Shown: positions 1-7,462, numbered from the stretch's first letter. The stretch: DNA of 15,077 bases from Candidatus Poseidoniales archaeon (GCA_003602665.1 QQSG01000135.1:10475-25551); one strand, 5' to 3'. Numbers and translations are program-made. The notes: generated by a model not told the origin, from the sequence alone.

Positions 1-512
1 ATCATTGAGATAGCAGTAGTGAGGTCATTTAGGGCTGCTGAAAAGTTCTCTTCATCTGCAACAGTGACGTTAGCAAGATGAATTGCGAGAGTATCTCTCC
101 ACTCTTGTGTTGTTACTGGATCTTGAGTATTAAGCCAAAAGAGAGCAGAACCGGCCGGGCCGCTGGTAGCCTTTCCGCCAAACAGTGGTTCGTGATATGG
201 CAAGAATGTTTCATCTGTAGATAGGTTTGCTTCAATTAACGCAAATTGTTTCCATGCGGCTTCTGTTTTCATGTCACCTTGCTCAATTTCATCAATTACT
301 CTGATGAAATCAAGTGAGGCTTGGTAACGGTCTTCAATTTCATACAGCAGTTCAGTAGTATCATTTTGTGGGTAAAAGGCATCTTCGCTATTATCGAAAT
401 TAATGAATTGGGCCATTGAAGCAAGGCCGATTGTGACGACGAGAATCACAGCAATTGTTGTCTTAGGACGATTAACTGATGTCTCTGTAAGAGCGTTAAA
501 CGGGTTCTGCAT
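1..512 (-). CDS. RND/MMPL-superfamily exporter, N-terminal part (runs off the window)
   Basis: The frame is open from an ATG at 512 to the window edge, about 170 codons. The protein starts MQNPFNALTETSVNRPK and then has one hydrophobic helix at about residues 19-36. A soluble, acidic, extracytoplasmic-looking segment follows, with an early FDNSEDAFYP stretch. A short cytoplasmic start containing N-R-P, one membrane helix, and then an acidic loop with a phenylalanine-x-x-proline stretch is the usual opening of archaeal RND/MMPL exporters. Those proteins move hydrophobic substrates or assist export using ion gradients. The remaining helices and transport residues lie outside the window, so the substrate is unknown. 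The transcript may be leaderless: a TATA-like box is centred about 27 nt before the ATG and no strong Shine-Dalgarno is seen. The superfamily call is inference from the N-terminus only. Confidence 0.6.
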   Translation of the reverse strand, partial: MQNPFNALTETSVNRPKTTIAVILVVTIGLASMAQFINFDNSEDAFYPQNDTTELLYEIEDRYQASLDFIRVIDEIEQGDMKTEAAWKQFALIEANLSTDETFLPYHEPLFGGKATSGPAGSALFWLNTQDPVTTQEWRDTLAIHLANVTVADEENFSAALNDLTTAISM

Positions 513-533
513 AAATCTAAGCCCTTGTAACGA

Positions 534-545
534 GGTATAAATGGG
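534..545. promoter_or_regulatory. TATA-like box shared by the divergent exporter and Rieske genes
   Basis: TATAAAT lies at 536-542 and reads ATTTATA on the minus strand, so it can serve as a TATA element in either direction. On the minus strand its centre is about 27 nt before the exporter ATG at 512, the spacing expected for a leaderless archaeal transcript. On the plus strand it would start transcription near 565, giving the Rieske mRNA a leader of roughly 50 nt. The 106-base interval 513-618 shows nothing else clear apart from AAGGAG at 595-600. Confidence 0.45.
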
Positions 546-618
546 TGTTCCAAATTTGAAACAAAAGCATATGTGATTTTGAACACTTATTCATAAGGAG
601 ATTCCCAAATGAGTATAT

Positions 619-996
619 ATGTCCGAAGTGGAACACCGATGGAAAAAAGTTTGTAAAAGTTCAAAATTGAAGATGAATAAGGTCAAGGGCAAGACCATTG
701 GTGCGAAGATGGTCGCAGTTATGAGGACTGAAGAAGGCATATTCGGGACAAATGCATTGTGTCGACACATGGCATGGCCTCTTCATTGGGGCGGGAAAAT
801 CAAAGATGGCTGCTTGCGCTGCCCTTTGCATCAATCCTCATATCATCCCGAAGATGGTTCGGTTAACGAGTGGTCTCCTGCTCCATATTTTCCTCTGTAT
901 GGGAAGATGCTTGGTAAGTTAAGAAAACCATCCTCATTGAAAACATATGATGTTCGAGAAAAAGATGGTTATGTCGAAATCGACATGAATTCCTGA
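619..996 (+). CDS. Small Rieske [2Fe-2S] ferredoxin
   Basis: A 125-residue soluble protein that is essentially one Rieske domain. The cluster ligands are visible as C48-R-H50 and C68-P-L-H71, separated by 17 residues. They are followed by H-x-S-x-Y and a glycine about eight residues later, and by a closing DGYVEI strand, as in ferredoxin subunits of dioxygenases and NirD-like proteins. It has no signal peptide or membrane anchor, so it is probably a cytoplasmic electron carrier; its partner oxygenase or reductase is not in the window. The chosen ATG keeps the typical N-terminus (HRWKKVCKSSKL). However, the only good Shine-Dalgarno (AAGGAG, 595-600) is 8 nt before a different-frame ATG at 609 and 18 nt before this one. 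Its stop codon directly abuts that of the convergent citrate synthase. Confidence 0.85.
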   Translation: MSEVEHRWKKVCKSSKLKMNKVKGKTIGAKMVAVMRTEEGIFGTNALCRHMAWPLHWGGKIKDGCLRCPLHQSSYHPEDGSVNEWSPAPYFPLYGKMLGKLRKPSSLKTYDVREKDGYVEIDMNS

Positions 997-2166
997 TCAC
1001 TCGATGTGACGTAGAGATTGCTCTCGTGCAATGTACTTAGGTCTGTAAATAGGAACTCCTTTTCCGGCTCGCATAACGACTCGTTCATCAAAGATTTGAG
1101 CGCCGATGCCAATGACTCTAGCCCAACCGAAGAATGTGGTGTAGTAACTTGGATTGGTCAGGCCTACATGGTGAAGTAATGCGCCGGATGCGATGTCAAC
1201 ATTTGCGTTTGGATTGGAGATTTTTGGGTTTTCAGACAACACACGAGGTGCTACTTCACGGAGCGTGCGAATGATTTTGAAGTTTGCATCATCAGGGCAG
1301 AGTTTCTCTCCTAATGCAAATTGAACAGTAGCTCTTGGGTCTTCGGAACGTAGGACTGCATGACCAAATCCAAACACTGGTCGACCCTCTTCCAATTCCT
1401 TTCGAACAAAGTGTTCAACTTCTTCTGGTACTGATGTACCAACACGAAGCACGAATTCGAGACAGGATTGATTTGCTCGGCCATGAAGTGGTCCGCTGAG
1501 AGCATTCATTGAACTGGCAATGGATGAGTAGAGGGTTGCGTGGCCACTTGCTACGGCCTTGCCAACGAATGTTGAGAGGTTGCCGCCACCGTGATCCATG
1601 TGGAGGACGAGATAGACAGAAATTATCTTTGCAAGTTTTTCTTGATCGACATCTTTGAGTTGAAGTGTATTTGTGAAACGCTGAACCATAGTAAGGGACG
1701 TATCATCTTCTGGAATATTGTCAGTTCGACCTTCTCGATAGCGGAACATGAGACCCATGAGTCGTGGCATTCTCGCTAACAAATTGAGTGCATCTTCCTT
1801 CCAATCATTCTTACAATCCATCATGCCAAGTGAGTGTATCCCAATGGATAACCAATCCATCGGATGGCCATCTCTTGGAAGGGTAGAAAACAATCCCGAT
1901 AAATCACCCGGTAATTCTGCTCTTGCTGCTAGATCTTGTCTGAATTCTGCTGATTGTTTCTCTGTAGGAAGCTCCTTGTTGTAGAGGAGATAAACGACAT
2001 CCTCAGGTTCCATTTCTGCAAGCTCAGCAATTGGATATCCACAATAGTGGACTCCTTCTCCAGGAGTTACAAATGATGTACGACATGTTCCGACTGGTAC
2101 GCCACGCATACCAATATCTAGGTGCTTTTCAGTTAAATCAAGAAGATGTTTCGCCTCATCAGTCAC
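997..2166 (-). CDS. gltA: Citrate synthase, mitochondrial/Geobacter-like type
   Basis: A 389-residue protein condensing acetyl-CoA and oxaloacetate to citrate. The catalytic triad is present: H228 in GPLHG, H269 in GFGHAVLR, and D324 in NVDIASG. Further conserved segments are M-D-H-G-G-G-N (191-197) and the C-terminal YYTTFFGWAR...YRPKY. Segment by segment it resembles the eukaryotic mitochondrial enzyme: HSDHEGGN versus HMDHGGGN, GYGHAVLRKTDPR versus GFGHAVLRSEDPR, and NVDAHSGVLLQYYG versus NVDIASGALLHHVG, all from memory. It does not look like the common prokaryotic type with a GWxAH motif. The start is GTG, with GGTGA 4 nt upstream (2171-2175). An upstream in-frame ATG or GTG is not available. 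It is probably monocistronic, with its own TATA-like box. The symbol is given by function; the gene may not be orthologous to E. coli gltA. Confidence 0.93.
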   Translation of the reverse strand: MTDEAKHLLDLTEKHLDIGMRGVPVGTCRTSFVTPGEGVHYCGYPIAELAEMEPEDVVYLLYNKELPTEKQSAEFRQDLAARAELPGDLSGLFSTLPRDGHPMDWLSIGIHSLGMMDCKNDWKEDALNLLARMPRLMGLMFRYREGRTDNIPEDDTSLTMVQRFTNTLQLKDVDQEKLAKIISVYLVLHMDHGGGNLSTFVGKAVASGHATLYSSIASSMNALSGPLHGRANQSCLEFVLRVGTSVPEEVEHFVRKELEEGRPVFGFGHAVLRSEDPRATVQFALGEKLCPDDANFKIIRTLREVAPRVLSENPKISNPNANVDIASGALLHHVGLTNPSYYTTFFGWARVIGIGAQIFDERVVMRAGKGVPIYRPKYIAREQSLRHIE

Positions 2167-2198
2167 TGTCTCACCGTATCTTCCGAATCAGGTCATCC

Positions 2199-2206
2199 GT
2201 ATAAAG
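2199..2206 (-). promoter_or_regulatory. TATA-like box of the citrate synthase gene
   Basis: On the minus strand the sequence reads CTTTATAC. Its centre is about 37 nt before the GTG start, so transcription would begin near 2177. That leaves a leader of about ten bases that just contains the GGTGA Shine-Dalgarno at 2175-2171. Confidence 0.45.
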
Positions 2207-2215
2207 GAAAGTACG

Positions 2216-2236
2216 AAAAAACACCCAAGTGGTGTT
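2216..2236 (-). terminator. Hairpin plus T-run terminator of the DUF835/AAA/YkgJ operon
   Basis: Read on the minus strand, AACACC (2236-2231) and GGTGTT (2225-2220) pair perfectly around a 5-base loop. The second arm runs into a stretch of six T (2221-2216). It lies just past the stop of the YkgJ-like gene and before the citrate synthase promoter, so it would separate the two transcription units. Archaeal termination relies mainly on T-runs, so the stem may be accessory. Confidence 0.55.
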
Positions 2237-2251
2237 GCTAATTACACCTAA

Positions 2252-2710
2252 TCACACTTTTTCCCATTTTCGGAATCCACGGGTTGATTGACGATCCGCT
2301 TGGACATGAAGTCTGATATCTTCTCCAGAGATTATAATTGCATCATCAGCGGTAAGTCCAGGGCATGATTCTTTGACTTGATTCCAAGAACGCTTACTTC
2401 GAAGGTTTTCAGCCCACCATGGAAACGCCTTGCATTGCTGTGGGCGAACTTGATAGACATTGCATTGTTTTTTTTCATTCAAGTAGATGCAGATACCGTC
2501 TCCTTGACGAGATCGCAGAATGTATCTCCCATCGAGCGTTTTTGTACAATCTCTTCTTAGCCATGCTTCGACTTCCATTCCAGCATGTTCTGCAAGTTTC
2601 TCAGCATCTGTTGGTGCAAGATACACAATGCCTCCCGGTTGGTCGCAACATCGGCCACAATCAGGCTGACATTGGAAAGAGACTCCATCCGCCCACCATG
2701 CGTCTGTCAT
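2252..2710 (-). CDS. YkgJ-like cysteine-cluster protein (putative metal/Fe-S binding)
   Basis: A 152-residue protein with the signature CxxxCxxCC as C14, C18, C21 and C22. More conserved cysteines follow: C55, C74, C83 in CNVYQVRP, C93 in QQCKAFPWW, and C116. This pattern defines the YkgJ / UPF0153 family, described as zinc- or iron-chelating; several members are suspected to carry an Fe-S cluster or act in protein modification, but no general function is established. It is the last gene of a three-gene operon: its ATG overlaps the stop of the AAA+ gene as ATGA (2707-2710), and GGTGA lies 6 nt before the ATG inside that gene. An eight-A run on the coding strand encodes the E-K-K segment near residues 79-81 and could be a slippage spot, but the frame is intact. 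Confidence 0.8.
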   Translation of the reverse strand: MTDAWWADGVSFQCQPDCGRCCDQPGGIVYLAPTDAEKLAEHAGMEVEAWLRRDCTKTLDGRYILRSRQGDGICIYLNEKKQCNVYQVRPQQCKAFPWWAENLRSKRSWNQVKESCPGLTADDAIIISGEDIRLHVQADRQSTRGFRKWEKV

Positions 2711-4551
2711 TCTTCTTCACCAGTTAGGATTGCTTTTGGCCGAATTCGAGCCAAGTGTACGAGATTCTTCGCTTCTTCATCTTCAAGTTCAAAAGCCTCC
2801 ATTGCGTCTTCACTAACGAGACCTAATTCATGCTCAATGTAGCGTAATTCATCAACGATATCGATGAGCTCGTTTGCATCTGCACTTGATGTTCTTTCGA
2901 GCAAAGCTTCCATTTGGGATTCAAGATTCCGTAGGCGAAGGTCATCTCTGACCATTTGTTGTTCTCTCTCGGCTATGACTCGATCGATTTCTGTATCTAT
3001 TCCGACCATGACATCAACAGCAGAATCGATGTCGTTTCCTTCTAATTGGCCAAGTTGATGAGTTAGATGTCGGTCTCTGAAATCTGCATCAAGTACACTT
3101 GGTGCTTCAGGAGTTAACTCTTCTAGCGTCGTCTTGAGATGCTGCTCAATCAAATCATTAGCTCTGTGAATCTCATCCACTGAAACAATTCGTGGCTCCC
3201 AATCATCTTCCGGAAGATCGAGTGAGGTTGAATGCAATTCAATACCTCCGATATCTTTGTCTGAGTAGATGACATCTGTTGCAGTGCGAACAATATCAGA
3301 TGCGAGTGTGATGCTTGAGCCACTTTGCTCATGAATCTGTTCTTCTTGCTTGGGCTTGTTTGCGAGAATACGTAAAACATCTTCTGGTTGATGGGCTACA
3401 TCTCCCTTTTGATTGGCATTTGCCAGCATTGCAATTGATGAGTTGACACTTCTCCAATCATTTCCTGTATGTTCCAAAAGATACATGATGTGTGCATCCT
3501 CGAGAAGCAATCCTTGAAGTGAACTTTCTCGTTTTACGTGAAGAGCCAGGCTCGTCGAAGAAATAGGGGCTAATTCTGCTGTTAACGAATTTTTCATGAC
3601 ATCCCAAAGTCTGGATGACGCCCATGAATCAGGATGTGTCAATGAGGTTGCAAGCACTTGGATTCCTAAATTTAGAGCATGATCGACGAGGTGTCCTAAA
3701 TTGGTGGCAAGATTGTCGTTTTCCGAGACAAGATGAAGATCATCGATTAACAGCAAGCATGTATTTGCTAACGCTTCGTGCCAATCGTGCGGAAGGCTAC
3801 TTGCACTAATCAGTTCAGTACCTCGTATGATTCGAACTTCTTTGTCGTAGTATCGTAGTACACTTTGGCCCGTTGCGTGCAATAAGTGACTCTTTCCAGT
3901 TCCGTGCAGGCCGATCATGAGTAATGGGTTCATATGACTTCCAAGTTGATCTATAATTGCTTCACATGCTTGGGTTGGCCCTCGATTTTCTCCATAGACT
4001 CGCCATTGTTTGAACGTCTTCTTTTGACTGATTTGAAGTTGTAACGGCCAGGTTGATTGTGTAGGTGCAAGATTGCTATGATGCAGGCGCTCATGTGGCT
4101 GTATAGGAACCAACTCTTGATTCAATGGCTGTGAGGGGTATTGTCGTTGTTCATCGATTATCGATGCCCACAAAGGCTTCCCGTCGATGGAAAAACCAAC
4201 ACGAGATCCGAGCGGAGTAGTGGGTTCAACATTGACTCGGTCTCTCATATTCTTTAATCGAGATGCGATGTGTTGAGCGTTTGACTGTTCGTCTTGATTA
4301 TTCCGTAAATTGAGTTTTGGGATGTATTCAACGTCGTTTCCAAATGTCTCCTTTGCAATCGCATCAATCAATGGTCGCTCATGTATTGGTTGATTTCCCA
4401 AGAATGATCTCTTCTCTTTCAGAGATGACGGCTTGTTGAGAAGTCGGCCCAAACTGGATTTATTTTCAGTCTTAAGATCTTCATTCTCCGGCAAATTTGC
4501 TTTTGCTTTTTGCAGAGCAATTTTCAGTCGGTTTGTACGCTCTATGCTCAT
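2707..4551 (-). CDS. DnaA/Hda-like AAA+ ATPase without a DnaA DNA-binding domain
   Basis: A 614-residue protein. Residues 1-175 are variable and polar. The AAA+ core spans about 178-380: Walker A GLHGTGKS (214-221) continued by HLLHA, Walker B LLLIDD (D270, D271), sensor 1 at T302/S303, and a sensor 2-like arginine in DWRSVNS (R367). HLLHA after Walker A and LLIDD are DnaA-family hallmarks. Compared with E. coli DnaA from memory, the segment RLKSRF that supplies the arginine finger reads RLWDVM here (314-319), so the finger seems lost. The stretch between Walker A and B is also shorter, as in Hda. The C-terminal 230 residues are acidic and helical, likely coiled coil at about 515-575, and lack the DnaA domain IV helix-turn-helix. 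Its ATG overlaps the DUF835 stop, suggesting the two proteins cooperate. Function unknown: a loader, regulator or signalling ATPase is possible. Confidence 0.75.
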   Translation of the reverse strand: MSIERTNRLKIALQKAKANLPENEDLKTENKSSLGRLLNKPSSLKEKRSFLGNQPIHERPLIDAIAKETFGNDVEYIPKLNLRNNQDEQSNAQHIASRLKNMRDRVNVEPTTPLGSRVGFSIDGKPLWASIIDEQRQYPSQPLNQELVPIQPHERLHHSNLAPTQSTWPLQLQISQKKTFKQWRVYGENRGPTQACEAIIDQLGSHMNPLLMIGLHGTGKSHLLHATGQSVLRYYDKEVRIIRGTELISASSLPHDWHEALANTCLLLIDDLHLVSENDNLATNLGHLVDHALNLGIQVLATSLTHPDSWASSRLWDVMKNSLTAELAPISSTSLALHVKRESSLQGLLLEDAHIMYLLEHTGNDWRSVNSSIAMLANANQKGDVAHQPEDVLRILANKPKQEEQIHEQSGSSITLASDIVRTATDVIYSDKDIGGIELHSTSLDLPEDDWEPRIVSVDEIHRANDLIEQHLKTTLEELTPEAPSVLDADFRDRHLTHQLGQLEGNDIDSAVDVMVGIDTEIDRVIAEREQQMVRDDLRLRNLESQMEALLERTSSADANELIDIVDELRYIEHELGLVSEDAMEAFELEDEEAKNLVHLARIRPKAILTGEEE

Positions 4552-6266
4552 ACAAGTCCCTCCTCATCTGAATCATCCAACTCCTTGTCGTTCCTTAGTT
4601 CCTGAATAGGCTCTTGATGTTGAGTTGCAGACGCATACTCCCTTGCATGAGGTGAGGTCTTTGATTCGACATTTGATTCAGCAGGTGCTGGGCGTTGTTG
4701 CAATCGAAGTGTCTTTTTGCCTTTTATTGGTGGTAATCTCGACAACTTCTTTGATGCAGAACTGACAGCTGCTCTATTCAGACGCTGTGATGTTAAGTTC
4801 TTCTTTTGCTCAGGAAATCGATGTTCTTGGACGCTTGCAGCAGCCTTTGCAAGATGCTCCAAGCGTGGTGGTTGAACAATATCAGATTCAATTGTGGTTA
4901 CTTCAACAACACGCTTTGATGCAGCATTTAGTTTTTCAACTCTTTTGTTGCTAGGCTTTGATTTGATATTCTTTCTTCGACGAACAATTCGTTGAGCAGG
5001 TCGTGGCTTTTTGACGATTGGGATAAGTTCAATCTCCGGCTCGAGGATGACAACTTCCTCTTCAAAAGATTCTTCTGTTTCATCGGTCGATACTTCCACT
5101 TCTTCATCAATATCTGCCTCTTCTTCAATGACTGGGAGAGGGATTTGTTCGACCTCGGGGATCATTGGTTCAGGTTCTTCATTTCGAAGCCCAGCCAAAC
5201 TTTCCTGAAGGTGTTGTTCAATCCACGCAAGTTCTTCTTCATCAGGAGGTTGACAGAAAGGATGGTCGAGGAGTAATTCCTCATCAAGAAGCCATGAGTC
5301 GATTTGGGTTGTTTCGAGAGTGTTCAATTCTCGAATCAATCTTGAACGTTGTATCTTTGTAAATGCATCAAGGTTCGATGTAAGGAACATCACGTTGTCT
5401 GTATAGCGTGTTTCATCAACAATGCCTCGTACCATCTCAATGACTTGCTTTTCACCATGAATCCCTGCAAGATATTCGATCCCCTCTAGGACCAATACTG
5501 CTCGTAAATTGTCATGGAAAAAGGAATCAATAGCCTTTCGAATGGATTCGAGTGACGGCTCTAAGGTTCGTTCATGTTCTTTTTCAGTCAGCCATCTGCA
5601 ATCTTCAAATTCAATTTGGTGGTTTACTTTGAGCCGTTCTGGAGATTGTCTCGTGACCACCAACAAAGGGCGCCCATGTTTTCGTAGAGCCTCTGCGAGA
5701 TTGAATGTTGCTGCTGGTTCAACTGCATGTTCGAGCAGTGCTTGCCCTTTCTTGAGCATTGGGCCAGTTAGATTTTGTATTCTTGCTTGAGTTTTATGTC
5801 GAATAAATTCAGGAGTTTCGATGGTTGGCTTTACTTCTGGTAGTTTTTCATCACGGTCGAGTCTTCTCACTGGAGCGCGGACCGTTGCCCACCACGCTTC
5901 ATCTCGTACTTGTTCCTCTTTAGAATCGACAAGATTTGCTTCTGGATAGGCTACGGAGGATGCGAGGAAAGATTGCTTTGACATTTCATGGAGACTTAAT
6001 GTTGCATCTAAGGCAGAAGCGTCTGATTCAATTTCAAGTAATGCTTCGATCCCAAATCGGGCTGTATCTGCTTGGTGAAATGCACTTGCAAGAGTTCCGT
6101 CAAAGATAAGAAGATGTCCAGTCCTTACGCCTATTTCGGGAATTCTACGCTCAATGAGGATTGAACCGTCTTGCTCAAGAGTTGCTAATTCTTGTGCAAG
6201 ATGACGCAAGGTGTTTGCTCCTCCTTTTCGAGTTTCAAGGACATCTCCTGGTTTGAAATCGAACAT
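4548..6266 (-). CDS. DUF835-domain protein with a long charged tail
   Basis: About 572 residues from ATG 6266. Residue numbers here count from the GTG at 6275, which gives 575. Residues 7-100 form a small domain with a T-G-H-L-L-I-F-D-G core followed by G-I-E-A-L-L, vaguely like DUF4388/PATAN effector domains (weak). Residues 203-330 match DUF835: LLVVTRQSPERL, RWLTE, then LVLEGIEYLAG (261-271), D287, and FLTSNLDAF. DUF835 is an archaeal domain of unknown function often tied to signalling. Residues 366-415 are strongly acidic, 421-525 strongly basic (VRRRKNIKSK), and the end acidic, so the tail is probably disordered. It is the first gene of an operon, with ATGA overlap to the AAA+ gene. ATG 6266 is preferred because GGTGA lies 5 nt upstream. 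Confidence 0.7.
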   Translation of the reverse strand: MFDFKPGDVLETRKGGANTLRHLAQELATLEQDGSILIERRIPEIGVRTGHLLIFDGTLASAFHQADTARFGIEALLEIESDASALDATLSLHEMSKQSFLASSVAYPEANLVDSKEEQVRDEAWWATVRAPVRRLDRDEKLPEVKPTIETPEFIRHKTQARIQNLTGPMLKKGQALLEHAVEPAATFNLAEALRKHGRPLLVVTRQSPERLKVNHQIEFEDCRWLTEKEHERTLEPSLESIRKAIDSFFHDNLRAVLVLEGIEYLAGIHGEKQVIEMVRGIVDETRYTDNVMFLTSNLDAFTKIQRSRLIRELNTLETTQIDSWLLDEELLLDHPFCQPPDEEELAWIEQHLQESLAGLRNEEPEPMIPEVEQIPLPVIEEEADIDEEVEVSTDETEESFEEEVVILEPEIELIPIVKKPRPAQRIVRRRKNIKSKPSNKRVEKLNAASKRVVEVTTIESDIVQPPRLEHLAKAAASVQEHRFPEQKKNLTSQRLNRAAVSSASKKLSRLPPIKGKKTLRLQQRPAPAESNVESKTSPHAREYASATQHQEPIQELRNDKELDDSDEEGLV

Positions 6267-6369
6267 TTTGCTCACCCCTCAAACCCTTAGATTGCCTTTC
6301 ATCTTTTGAAGTGTGTGCCCTAATTGGGCAAAACCGAAGGATTTCAACAGAGAACCTCTAGGGCCAACC

Positions 6370-6765
6370 ATGGAGGCGTTGCCATTGACTGAGGCAGAAG
6401 AAACTCTTCTACTGGAAGGGATTCAGGAGTTCGACTCAGCACGATACTGGCATGCCCATGAATCATGGGAAGATATGTGGAATTCTCTGAAGCGTCGAGA
6501 GGCTCCTCTCCCCGAGATTTTGGGAATTCAAGGCCTTATTCAAACCGCTGCACTCCTCTACAACCACCAGCGTGAAAAACGAAGAGGAGTTCTGAATCAA
6601 TGGGAGAAACTTCTCCCTAAATTAGACGTTTGGACTCGTTTATGGGGGGTTGACGTGGTCGCCCATTTGAATCAGATTCGTCGATTCGTTGACGATGTTG
6701 ATACATGGAATGAAACCTATGAGCAGGTTCGTATGCCAATGAGCGACGTGGAGCGATTGAAATGA
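6370..6765 (+). CDS. DUF309-family protein
   Basis: A helical protein of about 131 residues. The motif F-D-S-A-R-Y-W-H-A-H-E-S-W-E-D-M-W, followed by ILGIQGLIQTAALLYN, is the DUF309 signature: a conserved HE-x-x-E-x-x-W helix and a second helix with QGLIQ. The histidines and glutamates suggest metal binding, but no activity is established for the family. ATG 6370 has a weak AGGG 7 nt upstream. A longer frame begins at GTG 6313 and would add 19 residues with no Shine-Dalgarno and no recognisable conservation, leaving only 37 bases to the divergent DUF835 gene, so the shorter form is preferred. Its stop overlaps the next start (ATGA, 6762-6765), so it is probably translated together with the following membrane protein. 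Confidence 0.75.
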   Translation: MEALPLTEAEETLLLEGIQEFDSARYWHAHESWEDMWNSLKRREAPLPEILGIQGLIQTAALLYNHQREKRRGVLNQWEKLLPKLDVWTRLWGVDVVAHLNQIRRFVDDVDTWNETYEQVRMPMSDVERLK

Positions 6766-7403
6766 GTAATTTTACAAATGGTCTCGATGATGGGTTCATA
6801 CGATTTTCAGAAACACCACAGGCCCTACAAAAAGGAAGACAGATTCAGGTTCAATCTGTTGTGGTTATCATTGCCATCCAATTGTTGTTCATTTTGATAC
6901 CATTTTGGCCAATACGGATTATCTTGTCCGGTCTTTTCCTGTTTGTCATTGGACTGAGTTGGCGACGTTGGATGGATTGGAGCACCACTCCGTTTGCGGT
7001 CAACCCATCGCATCCATTGATGGAATTGTTGAGTGATAAGGAGGCGAAGGTAATGATTCGACTTCATGATGGGAGATGGGAGCTCGCTGGCGAGTACAGA
7101 TACAGATTGGTTGAAGATGATTTGTTGAAAGGGTTCAATCTTGTAACACTTGACGATAATTATTCCATCTTTGGCTATTTTACAGATCAAAAATCCCAAT
7201 CTTCTTCTTTGCGACGAACGATGGCTTTGCTAAATCAAGCACTCGCTTTACGGGATGCTCACAATGGTGAGGCCGACGAAATAGAAGATGCTCGAAAAAG
7301 AGAATCAATGGATTTCGGATTGCTTAAGCGTGAGTGGCCTGATGATGAAGATACCCAAGATGCGCTAGGCCCAATTGCAAAAAAACTGAAGGGCCAAGAA
7401 TAA
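6762..7403 (+). CDS. Unrecognised membrane protein with two helices
   Basis: A 213-residue protein that I cannot assign to a family. Two hydrophobic helices at about 31-49 and 51-67 form a tight hairpin, split by FWPIR. A tryptophan-rich patch (WRRWMDW, 67-73) sits at the membrane surface. Residues 95-150 look like a small beta-rich domain (VMIRLHDGRWELAGEYRYRL), and the rest is a charged helical tail. The GGAG of the preceding DUF309 gene's end serves as its likely Shine-Dalgarno, and the start overlaps that gene's stop. Both ends of the protein are probably cytoplasmic. It seems to form an operon with the DUF309 gene and the next membrane protein. Confidence 0.65.
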   Translation: MSNFTNGLDDGFIRFSETPQALQKGRQIQVQSVVVIIAIQLLFILIPFWPIRIILSGLFLFVIGLSWRRWMDWSTTPFAVNPSHPLMELLSDKEAKVMIRLHDGRWELAGEYRYRLVEDDLLKGFNLVTLDDNYSIFGYFTDQKSQSSSLRRTMALLNQALALRDAHNGEADEIEDARKRESMDFGLLKREWPDDEDTQDALGPIAKKLKGQE

Positions 7404-7462
7404 GGGTTTATGATGAATCAGGAGAGGGTGCATTGAAAACCTCTACTCTCTCCCAATGACTC

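Noticed and set aside
585..593. TTATTCATA resembling a DnaA box (TTATNCACA) upstream of the Rieske gene
   Set aside because: One mismatch in a 9-mer is expected by chance in 15 kb, and no cluster of boxes or AT-rich unwinding region accompanies it.
2462..2480. Eight-A run in the YkgJ gene as a programmed frameshift site
   Set aside because: The zero frame continues through all conserved cysteines and the heptamer phase does not fit a standard slippery site.
4992..5276. Plus-strand reading frames opposite the charged tail of the DUF835 gene
   Set aside because: They are low-complexity complements of glutamate- and lysine-rich codons, with no Shine-Dalgarno or recognisable domain.
7421..7453. 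GGAGAG/CTCTCC inverted repeat as a terminator between the two membrane protein genes
   Set aside because: The 21-base loop is long, no T-run follows, and the downstream gene is co-directional and close.
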